A DNA stretch of 64,000 bases, taken from assembly GCA_002049455.2 (NCBI GenBank), contig KV918865.1, positions 124,001-188,000 of the forward strand, written 5' to 3'. The position numbers and the translations under genes were made by a program. Positions 1 through 12,002 of the stretch are shown here, piece after piece (positions within the stretch are counted from its first letter, which is position 1; each line of letters opens with the position of its first letter). Below the pieces are notes generated by a model. That model saw nothing but the letters and a program-made list of their open reading frames with translations. It was not told the origin of the DNA and searched no databases. Source of the DNA: Porphyra umbilicalis. Its lineage: Eukaryota; Rhodophyta; Bangiophyceae; Bangiales; Bangiaceae.

Positions 1-3000
1 GCGACCTCTACCTCCGCGAGCAGGCTGACGTGGAGAGGATTCACGCCGGCCGCTTCCTCAACGGAAAGCCACTCAAGGTCTTCATCATGGCGGCACAGTT
101 CTTCTCGGATGCGACGCTTGTGTCGAAGAATGGGGGTAAGTGTGAACACCACCGCGTACCCGTACCGAGATGTTCCCTTGTTGTGGATGGCACACTCGAA
201 TCATTGCTCGATGACTGTTGGCTGACGTTTGCTCATGTTCCTTCCGGTATACAGCTCAGTATGTTCGCCCCATCCGAGCCCGTTTCCCCAACATCACCAC
301 AGGCAGAGTGGAGTGGATGATTGTCGGTCTCATCCCCATCATCAAGCCAAAGAACCAAGGTGATGACGAGAAAGCGCGCGTGCGCATGGTGAGGGACGAG
401 GTACTGCAGCGTTGTTTGGCCCTCATTTTACATGATTTCATCGCCGCGAGCGAGGCCGTGGTCCTGTGGGACCTGCCGGATGAGGGCCCTGTGTGGGTCG
501 TCCCGCGCATTGAGCTTTACGCCGCCGACCAACCCGAGGAGCAGCACCTTCTCGGCCTGAAGCTGAGCGGATGCAAGTACCAGTGCAGCCACTGCATGCT
601 GGATAATGGCCAATCGGGGTATCCCCACCAGGACCCACCCCGACGAGAGGTGCTCGGCAACGTCGAGGCGCAACTTCTGTCGGCCAAACTGTTCAAGAAT
701 GGCTCTAGCGCCGCTAGACTCGAGCAGCTGTCCGCGTCGACGTCGATCGTCCCCATTGTACCTCTACTGGCCGCCGCGCACGGGCTCGGCACTGGCAGCT
801 TGGCTTTGTACGACATATTTTACTTCGACCTCATCCATGTACGTGATCTCAAGGACTGCTTGCTTTCTGTTGTGTCGTTCACTGGTTGTTCCTGGGTGCC
901 GCTTCTCCATGGATTATCTCATTTTTGTGACCAGCGGCTGTCCGTCAGGCTTCGTTGAGTGTCTGGCCACTGACGCCCTTGCTCTCCCTCCACTAAATCG
1001 CTATGTGCCTCGTTGTGCATGCGATCTGCGACCCCGTCGTCGCCTCGCAGGTCATGAAGATCGGCGTCGTTCGCGTGCTTGCCCTTAAGATCCCTGCTCT
1101 TCTCCAGGTGCTGTGCAAGGGCGGTTGGTCCCGATTTGGTCTCTGGCGAAAGGCTGTTGTCGCGATGGCTGAGCGCGCTTGGCATGTAGGCCACTTGCCC
1201 GACGCATGCACGACGGCTCCCGGGTTCGTTTCCGTGTGAGTGTTGTTCGTGGTGCTTGCGTTGTTCCCAGGTGGTGACCACCTCACTGCGAATGGAGTGT
1301 GGTCAAGGCCTGTTTGAAAGGTGCCTCATGACTGCATGACTGCTGGACGTGCTGCCACCGATGAGCACTCCCATCTCTTTGCTAGTCGAACGCATACTAA
1401 CCCAGTTTCCGTCCATGGCGCTGTTTTTGTGCTCCTTCTGTCCTGTAAGCACAGATACCTGATGACCAAGGGCGTCAAGCAGGCGACGTTCACGGGTAAA
1501 TCGTGGCGACATGGTCTGATGGTGCTGATGTTCATGGTCGCTGGCATGGTGTCGCGGCGCCAGCCGGACTCGACGGAGCCGCTCGACCTTGGCAGGAAGA
1601 GGATGCGGCAGGCCTCGCCGCAGGGCCGCAGTCAGCGCCCACGCCGTCCCGCATGCGCTTCATCAAGCGACTTGGCAGCGGGAGGACGCATGAGTTCGTG
1701 GGCCGCCCCCCTCTGCTCAAGCGGCAGTTCCTCCTGTGCGTCGAGCAATGCCTCGGAGGACGCTGCCACCATTCGTAGCGACGACGCCTTCAGCGACGCT
1801 GGGACGGACAACACCATGTCGGCAGGGGAAGAGGCCGAAGACGCCGCGCCAGCTCCCGAGCTGGTCACCACAAGCGCCGAGTACACCGCTGTTTTTGGCA
1901 GCAAACCGACGCGCGACGCTGTCCTTGGAATTGTTTGTCGCGATGCTGCGATCATGGCCATGCTGTGCGGGAAAAACAAAGAGGAGGGGTACAGGATGAC
2001 AGAGGCTGAGGCGAAGGCTCTGTCCAAGGAAGTGTTTGAGTTTGTCACCAAGTACGTGGTGGCGCTCTTCGGCGCCGTGCACACAACCAAGTTCCACGCG
2101 TTGGCGTACCACCTCCTTCCTGAACGGTTGCTGCGCGGCAACGTCGTCGAGGCCGACACGTCCCTGAACTAGGCGCTTCACAAGCTCGTTAAAAACATGT
2201 GGGACCGCACCAACAAGCAGCCTGCATCTGTCCTGTTGCAGATGTTGCGTGCTGAACAAACGCTCGCACACATCACCGAGACCGATGCCTTTGACTTCCA
2301 GCAAGCCGGCGGTAGAGGGCGCTCCGAGGTTGGCCAAGGCGTCATGGGCGATCAAGCAGACGCTGGAACGAGCACTTTGAGGAGCGGCGCTGTAGCTGCT
2401 GCCGGCAATGGCGGAAAAGTGGACGACGGAGTGAACGCCGATGAGAATGACAATGGTTGCAATCCGGACGCGTCGCCACAAGGGCCTGAGTACAACTTCC
2501 TCAGAGTGTTCGACGAGGTTGCAAGCACGGGCGCCTTTGAGGCCGTGCCCGACGAGGCGCCAAGTGAGCACGATAAGGAGATTGAGCTCGAAGACGATCT
2601 CGTTAGGACTCTTCGGTCACGCCAGTCCCACCGGCGAGTGCGCATCTCGGGCAGGCGTGTGACTGTCGCGCAGGCGGTGGCAGCGGAAGACGGCCGGTTG
2701 CAGCAGCTTCCAAACCTGCTCAAGATCCATCCCGTCGCTTTGAGGTGCTCTGCTGCTTCGCAGCTCATTGTAACCAACACATTCAAGTTTGACGCGCGGT
2801 TGGAGTGGCGCACACGGCCGGTCAGGCAGCTTTTGCGCGCCACCGAAGACCTGTATCGCAAGCCGTGGTGGGACTACGTGCTCTACGAAGCTCCTGGAGC
2901 TCCGGCCGACGCCAAGCCGCATCTGGGGCTTGCGCGCCTGCTTGTACGTGCTGTCGACGGGCGACGCTGCGACATCGTTGTCGTGCAACGCCTGGAGGAC

Positions 3001-3282
3001 GCCAACGCACGCCTGGGCTTCGTGTTGACTTCCTTCAACTGCTGAAGGAAGAGGTGGGTCATTGACCATGACACTGGTTTCCCTCAACTGTCCCTCGTCC
3101 CTCTGGCAAGCGTGCTGCGTCTTGAGCACGTTGTCCCAGATTTCGAGGACCTGGCCGAGCGCTGGGGCATGACGGCGACCTCAACTACCGTCCTCGACTC
3201 TCTTCGGGAGCGGGAAGAGCAGCGGTTCTTCACCAATGCGTTCTTTACCTGGACTAACAACAGTGTCACCGAAGCCCCTTGA
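1..3282 (+). pseudogene. Plavaka/Tnp2-like DNA transposase, 5'-truncated by window edge, with introns and two in-frame stops
   Basis: The reading frame can be followed from the window edge by splicing at good GT-AG sites: exon to 135, intron 136-254 (gtaagt...acag), exon 255-838, intron 839-1050, exon 1051-1235, intron 1236-1454, then one long frame to 3282. Codon phases match at each junction (1, 0 and 2). The middle exon holds a Cys pair (SGCKYQCSHCM) and an FYFDLIHV stretch that continues across the second intron; this layout resembles the transposases of Plavaka/CACTA-type elements, an assignment made from pattern memory only. A Glu/Ser/Asp-rich linker is followed by a His-containing segment near codons 2070-2170. 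The frame is broken by TAG at 2170-2172 and TGA at 3043-3045, after each of which the same frame continues. The C-terminal part (2840-3270) matches a fragment at 40454-40933 minus. The element's ends were not found. Confidence 0.7.
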
Positions 3283-3528
3283 GCTCGGGCCTATGCCGCC
3301 GCGCCACCTGCTCTGTGTGCGAACCCCAAGACCTGAGCGCGTCACGCTGCCACCGCGGACCGGCTGCCCTCCTGCGGTACGGCGCCCGTCAGAGTGGAGC
3401 TGTCGTTGCGCCGCGGCGCTGGAAATGACCGCTCCCGCCGCCGCACAAGCGCTGCGACGCGCGCCGATGCCTCCACTGGCTCCTCGATTGCGCCGTGGTT
3501 GAGCGACCAGTTCAGTCGTGCTACCAAG

Positions 3529-3909
3529 TAGGGCCCGTTTGAAAATCACCCGTGACGGTCGCCGCTCGTGGCAGCCGGAAAGAGGACAAGTGCTTGCATC
3601 GGCGGGCAGCTTCTTTGCTTGTGCGTGCAGCGTGGGTTGACGCCAGTGGCGGCTCAGGCGAGGACTTGGTCGTGGTGTGCCGGTGGCTACTGAGGCGGCG
3701 GTGGCGGCGGCGGTGGAGCTCGTCAGACGAAGACTTCGAGATGCTGGTGCTGGCCGCACCGCGGGGCACGGTGGCCACCCGCAACGATCCGCGCCGCCCT
3801 CGGGCACAGTGTTCCTCTTATTGAGTGGCGTTTTGTTTCCGCGTGCTATACAGCAAGGCGTGCTATTGTGAGAACATTGACAATGCTTTCTCGTACTCAA
3901 ACGGCCCTA
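3529..3909. mobile_element. candidate MITE, 13-14 bp inverted ends
   Basis: TAGGGCCCGTTTGA at 3529-3542 is matched in inverted orientation by TCAAACGGCCCTA at 3897-3909, with one C missing. The 381-bp interval between has no convincing gene. The ends recall hAT- or Harbinger-type MITE termini, but I could not see a clear target-site duplication, so the family is open. It follows the transposase gene by about 250 bases. Confidence 0.4.
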
Positions 3910-3920
3910 CGTACTGTTGC

Positions 3921-3980
3921 AAAGAGAACCGGAAGCCCAGTTGGCTTCACAAAGAGAACCGAAAGACCAGTTGGCTTCAC
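3921..3980. repeat. 2 x 30-bp tandem repeat
   Basis: Two adjacent 30-base units (3921-3950 and 3951-3980) differ at only two positions; both start AAAGAGAACC and end TTGGCTTCAC. No coding frame can be argued across them. From here to 4820 I see only short overlapping open frames and no recognisable gene. Confidence 0.85.
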
Positions 3981-4820
3981 TTCGGATGAGCGCGTGGGTT
4001 TCTCTTGTGGCTGTAGCCTATGTCAGTCGCGCCCCTCGAACTGCTGCACTCAATCTCATGGTGGGCCAGTATCCCACCACCTCGCCCACTGCCGACTTTC
4101 TTCATGGACGTCGTGACGGTCACTGCTTCCGCACAGACACGTCCATCTCTGATCTGCCCGCCTGCTGCAAGCAAAGGACGCCAACGACCGCGCACGTCGT
4201 GCCTTCAGAGACGTGTGCTATGGGCTATGGGCCAGCGTCAGACACACGCCACCGTCTTGTCCCACATCAAACCCTATTGGCGCACACGGGTCTGTCAGCC
4301 ACCACGGCGGATGCTCTGAGGTGTGCTGCACGAGCCATCCGCTTAAACCTTGCCTGATCCTAGACTTAAACGGCGGCTTGCGCTCACCAGCACAGGGCTC
4401 GCCTCCGAAGCTTCAGGCGCAACTGGGCGGCGCTCAGTGAGCGTATTTCCTGGCAAAGAGCTTCAAAGGAGCAGCGACTGCCCTACAACTCCGCCCTCGT
4501 GCCCTCTTAACCGTACCTCGCGCTGCTGTCCCGGTTTTCTCGGGTAGCGCGGCCCCTCATTGGCCGATCCAAGCAGCTTACAGAGCGTCGCACCCCTCCG
4601 GCTGTCTCCGACTCGTGGCGCCGTGCGGGCTCACGTTTTTATTTGACAACCGCCTCTGCTAGGTGCCCACGCAGCCCTCTCCTGTCGGCGGCTGCCGGGG
4701 CCCACTCTGCTCAGCGCCCTCCCAGGGGACTCACGAGCACCCCCGCTCTGCGTTGTCTGTCCGAGCCCTCTCCCACCGCCAGACGAAAGGAGCCATTGGT
4801 TCGGGAATCGTCGCCCGAAC

Positions 4821-5459
4821 GTGGCCTCAGACGAGAGCCCAACGATTTGGCGTCGTTCGGGTTCGTCCGTGGTCTTTCTGTTTTCGTCAGCCGGCACCGG
4901 GTTACCGACGATATTGGAAGCGGCCGGAGGTGACGTATGGACAGTTCTTGCTGCGCAGGCGCGCTTGTGGCCTGAAACGATCCTTCTGGCTCGTGGTGTA
5001 CAAGTTGCATTCCACAAGATGGAGTCTGGGGACTTTGTTGTAACGGGTCACGGCGTCCTTGACAGCAGCTTCAATGGGGGACTGAACGTGGCGTCCGCCG
5101 TGAACACTGCCTGCAAAGTCTGGTTTTCTTGCGCGATGGAACACGCCGAACACTGGCGCAATAAGCTGACTATCCACATCCCCTTGGAAAAGTTGCTGGA
5201 GCTTTCGGCCAAGACGCTCGCTACCAGGAAATGGTGGTGCGGCGACGCAAACACGTATGAGGCGTTAGATCCAGAACAGTTCCGACGGGATATAAAAGTC
5301 ATGGTGTCGTTCCTGGGAAAGGGCCTTAACGATACGCAGGCCGTTTTGGAGATCGCATCAGACACATACAGTCATTGTCCGCTTGTAAAGCAGGGTGACG
5401 CACTTTGTAGCCCACGTACGAATTTACAGCTTATTGGACAATCCGGGCTGAAACTATGA
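4821..5459 (+). CDS. hypothetical ORF whose 3' end lies in a MITE
   Basis: The frame is open from 4821 (GTG) with the first ATG at 5019, giving 146 residues from the ATG or 212 from the open start. I do not recognise the family. The part from about 4930 to 5365 reads like ordinary protein, with balanced composition, paired Trp and charged helices, unlike the Ala-rich noise elsewhere. The last 31 codons lie inside the TA-flanked MITE that begins at 5367, so the original C-terminus is probably lost. It may be an exon of a decayed gene or transposon gene; the start is uncertain. Confidence 0.35.
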   Translation: MASDESPTIWRRSGSSVVFLFSSAGTGLPTILEAAGGDVWTVLAAQARLWPETILLARGVQVAFHKMESGDFVVTGHGVLDSSFNGGLNVASAVNTACKVWFSCAMEHAEHWRNKLTIHIPLEKLLELSAKTLATRKWWCGDANTYEALDPEQFRRDIKVMVSFLGKGLNDTQAVLEIASDTYSHCPLVKQGDALCSPRTNLQLIGQSGLKL

Positions 5460-5751
5460 GGATCAGAGGCCAACAGCACGCTCGATCGTGGAGTTCGGTG
5501 GCAAGTGGTCAGATCAGATATCTAAGAACAACGTACTCCTCACCAAGCGCTTCTGAAGAGGGCGTGGTGGGGGGCCACCCGAATCTTCTGGTCTAATTAG
5601 AGCATCAAATACTAGACCGCAAATACAGCCTGCAAGATCGCTTTCAAGTGCTGGCAGGCGTGTGGAGCCCCGCTCTGGAGCGATCGAGTTGCGCTCAGTT
5701 ATAAGATGGGCATCTTATAAGCGGGAGACATATAAGTGCGCAATGACTGTA
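5367..5751. mobile_element. Tc1/mariner-type MITE, TACAGTC family
   Basis: The left end TACAGTCATTGTCCGCTTGT (5367-5386) matches the reverse complement of the right end, TACAGTCATTGCGCACTTAT (5732-5751), at 17 of 20 positions. Each end starts with TA, the target used by Tc1/mariner/Tigger elements. Inside, TTATAAGATG and CATCTTATAA (5699-5708, 5711-5720) form a perfect 10-bp palindrome around GG. The same terminal sequence occurs at 12741-13469, at 18364-18521 and beside the Tigger transposase at 48204, so these probably share one transposase source. Confidence 0.7.
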
Positions 5752-7179
5752 CTGGGCTGGCAGGAAGGCCAGCATCGTCGACGTGATGCGGGCGTTCATG
5801 AGCGTGACGAACTTTATCTTGCACAACTGCGTACAGCCAAAAGGGACACCCTTGGTGCTGCCCAATGAGGATGCGGGATCAGTCACATACTGTTGAGTTG
5901 ATGGCACGTGTTGCCCTCATTGCGGTGCAGTCGTTTGGCTCTTGGTCATTGTCTGCCCAACGTGCATTGCAGGTAAAATGTCAACAATGGACACTGTGGA
6001 TCGTTCTTCGATAATAATTGATTGCTGTTTCCTCGCGGTCTTCCACCAAAGTGTGAGGACCAACGTCGGCAGCCGTGCCCTCCGCATCTCAGCCGCATCT
6101 CACTGCACTTGCTGCAATTCGCAGACCATCGCATTTTCGGAGGCTTCGCACGACAGGCCTGCAGATGTCGTCATATGTGAGTCCAGATGCATGGATTCTT
6201 TGCAAAGCAATGTCATCCGTTTAACCGGCTGCGGCGAAGGGATGTATAATTTGATTAATTTATTTCCTACTTCATTTAATCCTTGACGGCTGGCTCATTC
6301 TTGTTCTGCCATCCGCCGGTTATCTCGTCACGGATGGAGCCTACCGCCACTTAATTTCACTTGCATAAGGTTATCGCCACTTGACTCGGGCTGCCTCCAG
6401 GCAGGCCACTTGACAGCCTGACATCAGCGGCTGGCTGTGTCTGAAACCCATGCCGGGTGGTAGGACACACCGTCACAGACACCGGGCGCACCGCCCTGAC
6501 ACTGTCGTTTCCGGGAGCACAGCCGTGGCTGCTTCTGAACTGCGGTGCTGGGGCTCCGGGCGAGTTGGGGCCGGCAACGGGCCAAGTCGAATAGATCAAA
6601 CTGCATTTACAGTGCATCTGCAGTGCATCTTCGTCCACACATCCGCCACAGGCGCGGGCGTCACTTCAGCATGGCGTGCACACAAACGGGATCACCACAC
6701 GCAGCCAAGAGTAGCAGAAAAAGAAAAGGGAGCAGGGGAGGCGTCAGTTCGTGCGATCACGAGAATCACCAGGTCACGATCCCCCAACACCGCCTCGGCA
6801 GGCCGTGGCCTCACGCCCCACCCCTCTCCCCGCCCCCAAATCCACACGCGGAACCGCGGGCGGCCTTAACCTCCCCTTACTCCGACGCCCAGGCGGTGGT
6901 GGCGACGGCGGCTGCAGCGGCGGCAGCAGCCGCACACACGTCAAATCGCGAAACCCCCTGCGCGGTTGCGAGCAGTCAGCAAGGGGAAAGTACAGTCGGG
7001 AGACACATGGATTGAGGAGTGATATGAGCGTCTTGACGCAGCCCCAATGCATGTGAGTTGCGGTCCATATGTCATCACAAGACTCAGATGCAGTCGAGAT
7101 GGTACCGGAATGCTACAGTCGCCTAATTAGTGGAATATGACTGGCCCACACCAGCCGCGCGAACGTACCGAGTCCCTGC
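5752..7179. other. no gene recognised
   Basis: A mixture of moderately AT-rich DNA (5940-6300) and GC-rich DNA with an alanine-coding CGG-type run (6895-6940). Several frames of 60-150 codons are open, but they overlap each other on both strands and none shows a domain or a consistent codon pattern. Confidence 0.4.
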
Positions 7180-7189
7180 TTGACACCTC

Positions 7190-7730
7190 TTCACCCCCGC
7201 CGTGACCACCACCGGATCGCCACAGGCGCCGCCTGCGGAGGCGACCGCCACGCCCCCCGCCGCGACCTCCACCGGATCGCCGCCGGCGCCGGCCGCCGAC
7301 GCCTTCCAGTCACCCGCCACCTCCGCCGCCGCAAACAGCACCGGATCGCCGCCGGCCCCGCCGGCGCCGCCCGCCGAGTCACCTGCCGCCCTTTCCGGCG
7401 CGACCACCACCGGATCGCCGCCGGCTCCGCCGGCGCCACCCGCCGAGTCACCCGCCGCCTCCCCCGCCGCAGCTACCGCCGGATCGCCACCGGCGCCGCC
7501 CGCCGACGCCCACCGAGTCACCCGCCTCCCCCGCCGCGACCACCACCGGATCGCCGCCGGCCCCGCGTGTCGAGTCGCTCGCGGCCTCCCCGGCCACGGC
7601 CACCACCAGACCGCCGTCGGCGCCGCCCACCGAGTCGCGGGCCGCCTCCCCGGCCGTGACGAACACCGGATCGTCGCCGGCGCCGCCCACCGAGTCGCCC
7701 GCCACCGCCCCTGTCCTCTCAGCGCTACCA
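7190..7730. repeat. degenerate GC-rich minisatellite (about 11 units)
   Basis: A unit of the form CCACCGGATCGCCGCCGGCG followed by a variable CCGCCCGCCGAGTCACC part recurs about eleven times with spacing of roughly 40-60 bases. In the plus frame it reads as Thr-Gly-Ser-Pro-Pro-Ala-Pro repeats until about 7520, where the frame is lost. A Thr/Pro-rich wall-type protein is possible, but the opposite strand is equally open, so I list it as a repeat. Confidence 0.6.
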
Positions 7731-7731
7731 C

Positions 7732-8540
7732 GACACGTGCAGGGCCAGAAGCGGGGGCGGCCTCTGCTCAACCCCTCATTTCCTCGCCGTGATCGATGGG
7801 GAGATCCCGCGAGCTCCCACAAGACATAGAGATTTATCCCGATCTCCAGTTCGCCACAGAGTCGACAGGACTACTTAGAAAACAACATCGAGCACTAATG
7901 TACAAATGGCGAACGATTTCCGTTCAAGAACAAGAAATCGGAATTCGAAAACGAGAAGTAGCCGCCAAAGATGAGAAGAAATATTCCGGTAGTGCAAGTG
8001 TGGGATTCTCCGGCCAATTGCATTGCTCATAGAGAACAGGTACACGAAGAAGTACATACTGATAAGCGACTTATTCAAGGATGCTTAATGATTGAAATAT
8101 TCTCAAGAAAGTTGTTGAGCACCTGACTATTCTTGAGATCAGCTCTATAAATGCTCTCCGGTAATTCTTTGTGGCGTGCTCGTGCTTGACCGCTGCAGCG
8201 GCGGCCGTCCAGACTGTGGTGGCGACAATGGACGCGGTTGCAAACAGTTTGTCAGGCACAGCGACTCTTGTGGGCGAGACGACACACGTGCGGCCGCGAC
8301 GGTCGCGACAGTCCACCCCACTGTCCGCCATCCCCACGCCCGATTTTCCGCCATCCCTTCGCCCCACTTCTCCCCCCGCCGCACCCCGCCGCGCCTCTTT
8401 GAGCGCGCATGACCCCCCTCCTAACCCGCCGCTGCCCTACAGGCGCCGCCGCTCTAGCCGGCCCTCTCCCACCCCAACACCTCTTTTCCTCCCTCCGACT
8501 CCCTCCGGTTTTGGCGGCGCGCTACTCTCCAACCCTCATC
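7732..8540. other. AT-richer island, no gene assigned
   Basis: 7800-8170 is clearly lower in GC than its surroundings and contains one ATG-started frame of 78 codons (7796-8032, Arg/Lys/Glu-rich middle). Nothing identifies it. The composition step suggests inserted DNA, but no inverted or direct terminal repeats were found around it. Confidence 0.3.
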
Positions 8541-8562
8541 CCCCCCGACTTCCCAACGAACC

Positions 8563-9035
8563 ATGAGCGGCGGCGGCGGCAGCGTCGGCGGCGCCTCCCC
8601 CCCCCCCCGCCGCCCCCCCCCGCAAGGTTCGTCGTTCACCTCGACGTGCGGCTGTCCCGCCGCAGGGCCGCGCCCCCAGGGTAGGTGGCCGCCCGCATTG
8701 CAGCCATCGCCGCCGCGGAGCTCGCCCTTGTCTGGAGGGGGCGGCTGGACGTGGCCGCCGCTGACGCGTACCTGGCGCCGCACGTCGCCGCCGTGCGCGT
8801 GGGCAACATTGCGGACGAAAATGACCTGGGGGCGTGGACGGGTGGGGGGAAGGGGCGGGGGGGGGGGGTGCCGCGGTTGGTGCGCCCTGCAGACGCGGAC
8901 CTCCACGTGCACACGTACGTGCTGGAGGGGGGTTCCGGCTGGAGGGGGGTTCGACCGCCGCCGGCGAAGGGGGCGGCGCCACCGTCGGCGACGCGGGGCC
9001 CGACGGCGATGCCCTTGACGGCGCCGAAATCATAG
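8563..9035 (+). CDS. possible GC-rich coding segment with a possible intron, unidentified
   Basis: An ATG in good context at 8563 (ccATGAGC) opens a Gly/Ser/Pro-rich frame. A second frame, 8685-9035, reads as more normal protein, with alternating Ala, Val and Asp and few low-complexity runs until about 8850. A GTAGGT-type donor near 8680 and a pyrimidine-poor CAG near 8700 could join them, but this is guesswork. Long C and G runs (8597-8625, 8850-8870) make frameshift artefacts likely. From 9046 to 9834 I see nothing that resembles a gene. Confidence 0.2.
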
Positions 9036-9834
9036 CCTGATTCAATGCCTAACGTGTGATAGAGATGCTCTCAGATGGCCTCAAGGGCCCTTTTCTGAGG
9101 CTCGCGCACAGCTTAAGTCATTCGGGAGTGTCTTGGCCGTGAGAGCTGTTCAACCCAGAATCGTGATCGCATTAGAGACGCCCGTCCTCGCTGTGGGTCT
9201 CTCTGGTGGCGTCGAGAAGGCACACCTGCGTGATTGGTGATTGTTAGACCATAGGTCCCACGAATTATCTGCAGTCAGTGCTGCACGGACTCGGTTCACT
9301 TCCTGTAGCTCCCCAGCACGTGGTCAAAACACGTTCTACATGGTTGTTTGCAGACACGGCGATGCTCACTTGGGCCACTGGACGCACTCGGGTGGATTGA
9401 GGACCCACCCTAACGCTTGAGCTGCAGTTGAAATGATGTCCTAACCGGATCGGAGAACTCCAGCCGACACGGTTGTTGCGGATGGCCGGATGGTTGCACG
9501 CATTTTTCCTGCCTTTGGTATCATTATGGACTGCCCTAAGGTCAGGTTGGCGGCCAAGACCTCACTCTCTCAGTCTCAGAATCGAAGGGTCGCAGCCGAG
9601 GACATTGCAGCAGAGAAATGACATATACGGACTAGAAAATGACGACAAGATGCAAACATGTACTTCTTGGAGGACGTCGAAAGCCGTCTCGACTTCGTCT
9701 ACAGCGCTCGAGATGTGGTGCGATGCAGAAAATGACATCAAGATGCAGGTGGGCGCGGCTGCCGACGATGGCGCTTCCAAACATCTTCTTTGGGCCCCAG
9801 GAGCGTGTTCACAGCGTGCATTGCACGCCAAGCA

Positions 9835-12002
9835 TCATTGACTGTGGCCGCACTTCCTCTGCGGGAACCCAGGCTGCAGAAAGACGGCCTTCAGCTGCTT
9901 GCCTCGTCTATCAATCAGCCATGAAGCGCGTATTCCATCTTCGCCTGGCAAAGATAGCACTCGGGAGTACTGTTCTGTGTCTCTCCACATCTGTATGACA
10001 TACTCAGCGGGGTTCAAGCTGTTGCTTTGGCTCACCTCACGCTTTGCCAGCTGCAGAAACCTCGCAAAAATGAGCTCACATACGGCCGGTCTGAGCTGCA
10101 CCAGCGGGAGAGTGCGATACAAGAGCTCTAGTAAGCGGTGCACAGATGGTCGTTCCCACGACCCGTTGAATGGCACCAGCCCACGCAGTTCATTCATCAT
10201 ACAGACGCCCAAGACTTGAAGCCCAGCGACTGTGGGCCTGGCTCGCTTGGCCTCCTTGCCATCCGAGGCAGCTTTTGGGAGGCAGAAAAGTGCGCTGAAG
10301 AACCGTCGGAGGGCATGAAGAACACTGAAAGCGGCAGCTGCATGTGCAATGTGGCTTTAGGATAGACTAAATACTGCAGCATAGTCGGTCCAACCGTGAG
10401 CAGCACTGCATAGTCTGACATTGAGAGGGTTGTGCCACCCATCTGTAAGGTTTGAACGATGACAAGTCTGTGTGCGTCGGGACACAATTCGCACAGCGAC
10501 GTATCTGCTTTGAGAATGAGTCCCGTTGCGCTACTGATAAGGCATCGTAGGCTTCCATTAAAAGGTTTGACCCGATGTTGTAGTAAAGTAGGTGTGAGGG
10601 AGCGACAGCCACATGCTCGTGTTTGTCGAAACTATCGGGACCTCGCGCCTGTTCAAGAAGCATGATCAGGCTGCCGGACTCATCGAATATGCCATTCAGA
10701 AGCAGTGCATCCACGACGGATTCCGCAGATAGCTGTGGGGAGCTCTTCACGGCGACATGGTAAGCGCAGTCCTCTCTTGCGTTCGAGAGTAACGAGAGTC
10801 CTTAACGTCAAAAGAGGTGGTGCTGCTCATGGCTCTCTCTTTCCGAGCTTTAGTGGTCTTCAATTGAACAATGACGCAGCTAGTGCAGTGCTCTATGCCT
10901 GGGGCACCGACCGAGTTGGAAACTTTGCAGCCATAGGGAAATCAAAGAGACCGAGACACAGGTACACACGAACTACCACGTTCTGCTGCTTGTAGGCATC
11001 ATACACGTGATCACCTTCCTTAATCGTGAGGAGTACGTCTTCCACCACGCGCTTGAGCAGTGCGTCCGGGTTGGCTCCTGGTGGCAAATGAAACAGTGGA
11101 CGAACAGAAAACGCACGATCCTTGATTCTGAGAGATGTGTATGCTTTATAGTAGCCCTCCAGGCTTCCCCGTCGACGCTTGTATATGTTGAATTCATCAC
11201 CATACAATGAAATGTACAACGTCTAGGGGTCTTTTATTCGGAAGAGCACACTCAGCAAGCTCTGCCGCCTGCGAGAGCTCCAGTGGCCGCAGTGACCTTG
11301 AGGCGGGCCACGAGTCTTGTTTAATCATGGCTGATGCTTTCAAGGCAAGAATTAGTACGCCACAGGATCGCGTGAACCGCAGAGTAAACATGCGTTCTTC
11401 GGTGAAGCGTGGTGCCAAGCTCGCGGGCGGTACGAAATCAGTAAAAGCAGAAAACTGCGCGAGAGAGTCCCCAAGGCGCAGTGCGCTCTGAAGAGCACAC
11501 GAGGACGCGGATGGGATAAAGCTGCCGTCACAAGCAATGGCTGTGCTCATCAGAATGGCTTGAACATCGTAGCTGCATCGAGAGAGACCTGGGCGATACA
11601 TCCAATTTCGTACCTGTCCCGGTCTCGCAACAGGACGTTCTTCACTTTATACCTCGCCGGATCCCTGGCCACTACAGTCTGATAAAACTCTGCAAGCCGC
11701 TCAGCTGTTCCCATGCACGATTCCCCTTTACTGCGGAAAAGAGCAGCCGTCCTGGGATCTCCAAAGCCTCGATTTACGTGTTCAGAGAAAGGAATGTACG
11801 ACGCGACTGCGTCGGGCAATTTTCGTAAGACTCTCTCTTTGCCAGCGGGAAGCTGACGTGTGGTCGTTTCTCCTCGCAGTGGTATGGCAGACTTCAGCAT
11901 GTGCTTGCGCAACTGCCGTAAGCGCCACCTCGAGGGCCACTCCTCCTCCGGGATAAAGGAGTTCTCGGTCTCTCGCATCATGTCATACTGTCTGAGCGTC
12001 AC
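9835..12002 (-). pseudogene. Plavaka/Tnp2-like DNA transposase, frameshifted
   Basis: Consecutive minus-strand frames look like one protein cut into pieces: 12002-11550, 11219-10893 (starts LYISLYGDEFNIYKRRRGSL, and ends with a DFPMAAKFP stretch), 10750-10437, then about 10437-10367 in the neighbouring frame, and 10212-9835. The order of motifs (DEF segment, then an NIGSNLL segment, then NELRGLVPFNGS) suits a Plavaka-type transposase from the same broad class as 1-3282. The changes of frame at about 11220 and 10437 have no obvious GT-AG introns, so I read them as indels. Composition is lower in GC than the host genes. The family is assigned from motif pattern only. Confidence 0.5.
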
